Shown here: piece by piece, positions 4,696 through 6,013 of the stretch
Numbering within the stretch: position 1 is the first letter of the stretch
How the letters are laid out: the number at the start of each line of letters is the position of its first letter
DNA from: a bacterium
GTDB lineage: Archaea; Nanoarchaeota; Nanoarchaeia; Woesearchaeales; UBA10216
Length of the DNA: 6,013 nucleotides
Direction: 5' to 3'
Assembly (NCBI GenBank): GCA_024206195.1
Contig: JAAGZO010000281.1
Span: forward strand, 1-6,013
Notes under the pieces: model-generated
Databases searched by the model: none
Seen by the model: the letters and a program-made list of their open reading frames with translations, nothing else
What the model was told of the DNA's origin: nothing
Program-made: the position numbers and the translations under genes

Positions 4696-5130
4696 TTAAA
4701 GTTCTCCAAATAATCGTACAGAAATCATATCTTCAAGACGTTCATTCATATCTAACTTGAAATCCTTCCCATCAAAAGAAGTAATAATTGTTTCGACACG
4801 TTGTTCAATAAGAGGCTTACTGTCTTCAACCACTTCCATTAACAGTGTGTAAGCTTTGTTAGGTTGGCGGCTCCAAGAGTCTGGTTGTTTGAATACAGCA
4901 AAGTCTGTCAAATTATCAATAACCTTCTCCACTTTACCTTTTAGTTTAACTTGGAGTTCATTATCTAAAACTTCATCAGCAGCTTTCCAGACAACATCAT
5001 ATGCGATGTTAGATAAGATACGCTCAAAATCCTTTTCTAAACAATCTGAACATTTATCTCGAAAAGCTTCCTTTGCGGTCTCTTTCATATCTTCTTGTGA
5101 CAAGTATTGCTCTATATTAAATTCGTTCAT
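4696..5130 (-). CDS. Conserved-looking phage protein of unknown function, 144 aa
   Basis: The start is ATG 5130, seven bases after a perfect GAGGAG. A GTG two codons earlier abuts that site and is unlikely to be used. The protein is acidic and nearly all helical. Residues 1-70 include DMKETAKEAFRDKCSDCLEK and NIAYDVVWKAADEVL. A more distinctive centre, NLTDFAVFKQPDSWSRQPNK (73-92), is followed by AYTLLMEVVEDS. The helical end contains LIEQRVETIITSF and LEDMISVRLF. The central phenylalanine/aromatic segment is reminiscent of a hypothetical protein seen in many tailed phages, but I can name no family. C27 and C30 are a lone CxxC pair. It follows the recombinase by 12 bases, so the two are almost certainly co-transcribed. 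Confidence 0.72.
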   Translation of the reverse strand: MNEFNIEQYLSQEDMKETAKEAFRDKCSDCLEKDFERILSNIAYDVVWKAADEVLDNELQVKLKGKVEKVIDNLTDFAVFKQPDSWSRQPNKAYTLLMEVVEDSKPLIEQRVETIITSFDGKDFKLDMNERLEDMISVRLFGEL

Positions 5131-5142
5131 ACTCACTCTCCT

Positions 5143-5916
5143 CTAAACATTCACCATCAAACTACCCGTAACACGGTTAATCTTAAATTCTTCAACTAAT
5201 CGTCCAACACTGTTAGCTGCAAACTTGCCACCCCTTGGTGTCTTGAAGCTATTATTGTTCAGGTGAGTGGCGATGTCAACAAGTTTTATACCTTTTTCAC
5301 TGTGATGAACACTTTGCACTGTAGTGATGAATGAAGAGATAGCTTTGGCAATCACCAATCGATTCTCTCTTGCTGCAGTGTACTCTTTTGTCTTCTTGTG
5401 TAAGCCGGCTTGTTTGTTACGTTCAAAACTCTCACGTTGTTTAGGATTAGCTCCTCCGAACTTAACACCTCGCTTAATTGCGGCTTGTACACCTTCAACT
5501 ATACGATTGTTGATTAGTGCTTTCTCAAACTCAGCAACACTACCTAGCAGGGTAAGCAGCATCTTAGAGATCATTCCTTTCATAAAGTCATCACCAGTTT
5601 CTGGTACAAACTCCAATCCTTCTTTCACAAACTTAACAGATACACCTCTCTCCATAAGTCCGAAAACTATATGACGTAAATCTTCCACATTCCTTGCTAA
5701 ACGAGAGATTTCATGACAATAAAGAGTATCACCGCTTTGTAGGAATTCTAAACAAGCTTTTAATTGTGGACGGTTAGTGTCACCACCAGAAAGTTTATCA
5801 GAGAACTCCGCTACGAACTCCACATTAACATTTGCAAGTTGTCTGTGAAACTCTTGGTGCGTTGTTGATACACGTTTGTAAGCTACGTTTCTTCCAATTG
5901 TTTTTGTGTTATTCAT
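5143..5916 (-). CDS. Serine recombinase (resolvase/invertase family), 257 aa
   Basis: A site-specific recombinase that breaks DNA through a serine-DNA covalent link and exchanges strands as a tetramer at short target sites. The N-terminal catalytic domain shows VAYKRVSTTHQ, with R15 and nucleophile S17. It continues with FSDKLSGG (38-45), RPQLKACLEFLQSGD (49-63), and ISRLARNVEDL (70-80) carrying the R72 and R75 pair. Ser71 stands where gamma-delta resolvase has Asp. The long oligomerisation helix and AEFEKALINNRIVEGVQAA follow (~110-147), then basic GGANPKQ. The C-terminal ~70 residues contain a likely helix-turn-helix (LVDIATHLNN, then KFAANSVGRLVEEF). At 257 residues it is longer than a minimal resolvase (~185) and far shorter than large integrases, owing to an inserted basic helix (160-190). 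GAGG lies five bases before ATG 5916. It heads an operon just after a terminator. Integration, inversion and dimer resolution are all possible; no transposase is near. Confidence 0.93.
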   Translation of the reverse strand: MNNTKTIGRNVAYKRVSTTHQEFHRQLANVNVEFVAEFSDKLSGGDTNRPQLKACLEFLQSGDTLYCHEISRLARNVEDLRHIVFGLMERGVSVKFVKEGLEFVPETGDDFMKGMISKMLLTLLGSVAEFEKALINNRIVEGVQAAIKRGVKFGGANPKQRESFERNKQAGLHKKTKEYTAARENRLVIAKAISSFITTVQSVHHSEKGIKLVDIATHLNNNSFKTPRGGKFAANSVGRLVEEFKINRVTGSLMVNV

Positions 5917-5956
5917 AAGAACCTCTCTGTTTATCTATGTTCCGAGGAGCACATAA

Positions 5957-6012
5957 TAAAAATCCCCTGAAACATTCATCTCTTTGTTGATAGAGATTAT
6001 GCTTCAAGGGAT
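5957..6012 (-). terminator. Rho-independent terminator upstream of the recombinase
   Basis: Read on the minus strand, the arm ATCCCTTGAAGCAT (5999-6012) pairs over 14 positions with ATGTTTCAGGGGAT (5962-5975), with two G-U pairs. It continues almost without break into an inner 6-bp stem (5992-5997 with 5978-5983) around an 8-base loop. TTTTT (5958-5962) follows at once. It ends transcription of whatever gene lies to the right of the window and insulates the recombinase operon. On the plus strand an A-run precedes it, and what follows lies outside the window. Confidence 0.82.
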
Positions 6013-6013
6013 C

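Noticed and set aside
4856..5146. Plus-strand 96-residue frame
   Set aside because: It is antisense to the 144-residue gene, whose ribosome site is near perfect.
5324..5674. Plus-strand 116-residue frame
   Set aside because: It is fully antisense to the recognised serine recombinase.
5917..5957. Promoter for the recombinase operon between the terminator and ATG 5916
   Set aside because: TATTAT at the terminator tail resembles a -10 box but has no acceptable -35 at 16-18 bp. Other hexamers have three or more mismatches. A promoter must exist or read-through must occur, but I cannot place it.

Overview
The window looks like part of an accessory or early region of a low-GC bacterial virus, or of a phage-derived element such as a prophage or phage-plasmid. 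All 16 supported genes lie on the minus strand, most are under 150 residues, and almost all have clear Shine-Dalgarno sites. Stops and starts repeatedly overlap as ATGA or sit within a few bases. Only two genes belong to families recognisable with confidence: a partial superfamily-A (PolA-like) palm-domain polymerase at the left edge, and a small serine recombinase at the right. The host cannot be fixed from sequence alone. A Vibrio-like or other gammaproteobacterial host is a guess based on base composition and translation signals.

Layout, read right to left in the direction of transcription. (1) A long hairpin with a U-tract at 5957-6012 terminates upstream transcription. (2) A tightly packed operon runs from about 5916 to 3360. 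It holds the serine recombinase and seven small proteins: 144, 130, 71, 53, 72, 58 and 55 residues. The 53-, 58- and 55-residue genes are short and easily overlooked but are fixed by coupling to their neighbours. (3) A promoter candidate at 3327-3355 precedes genes of 94, 120 and 110 residues, the last with a C-x2-C / H-x2-C metal-site pattern. (4) An inverted repeat at 2246-2275 that overlaps a weak promoter precedes a 94-residue gene. (5) A near-consensus sigma70 promoter at 1907-1935 drives a final unit: 69- and 67-residue proteins, a GTG-started 58-residue ribbon-helix-helix-like protein, and the polymerase, which runs off the left edge.

The best-supported biology is a replication module made of the polymerase and a likely regulator, separated by a 90-bp spacer that carries a candidate operator. 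Upstream of it lies a variable block of small unknown proteins led by a site-specific recombinase. Arginine codon choice differs sharply between the polymerase/regulator pair and the recombinase, so the window may join segments of different origin. No stretch over 300 bases lacks a gene, and no tRNA, rRNA, CRISPR array or insertion sequence is visible.
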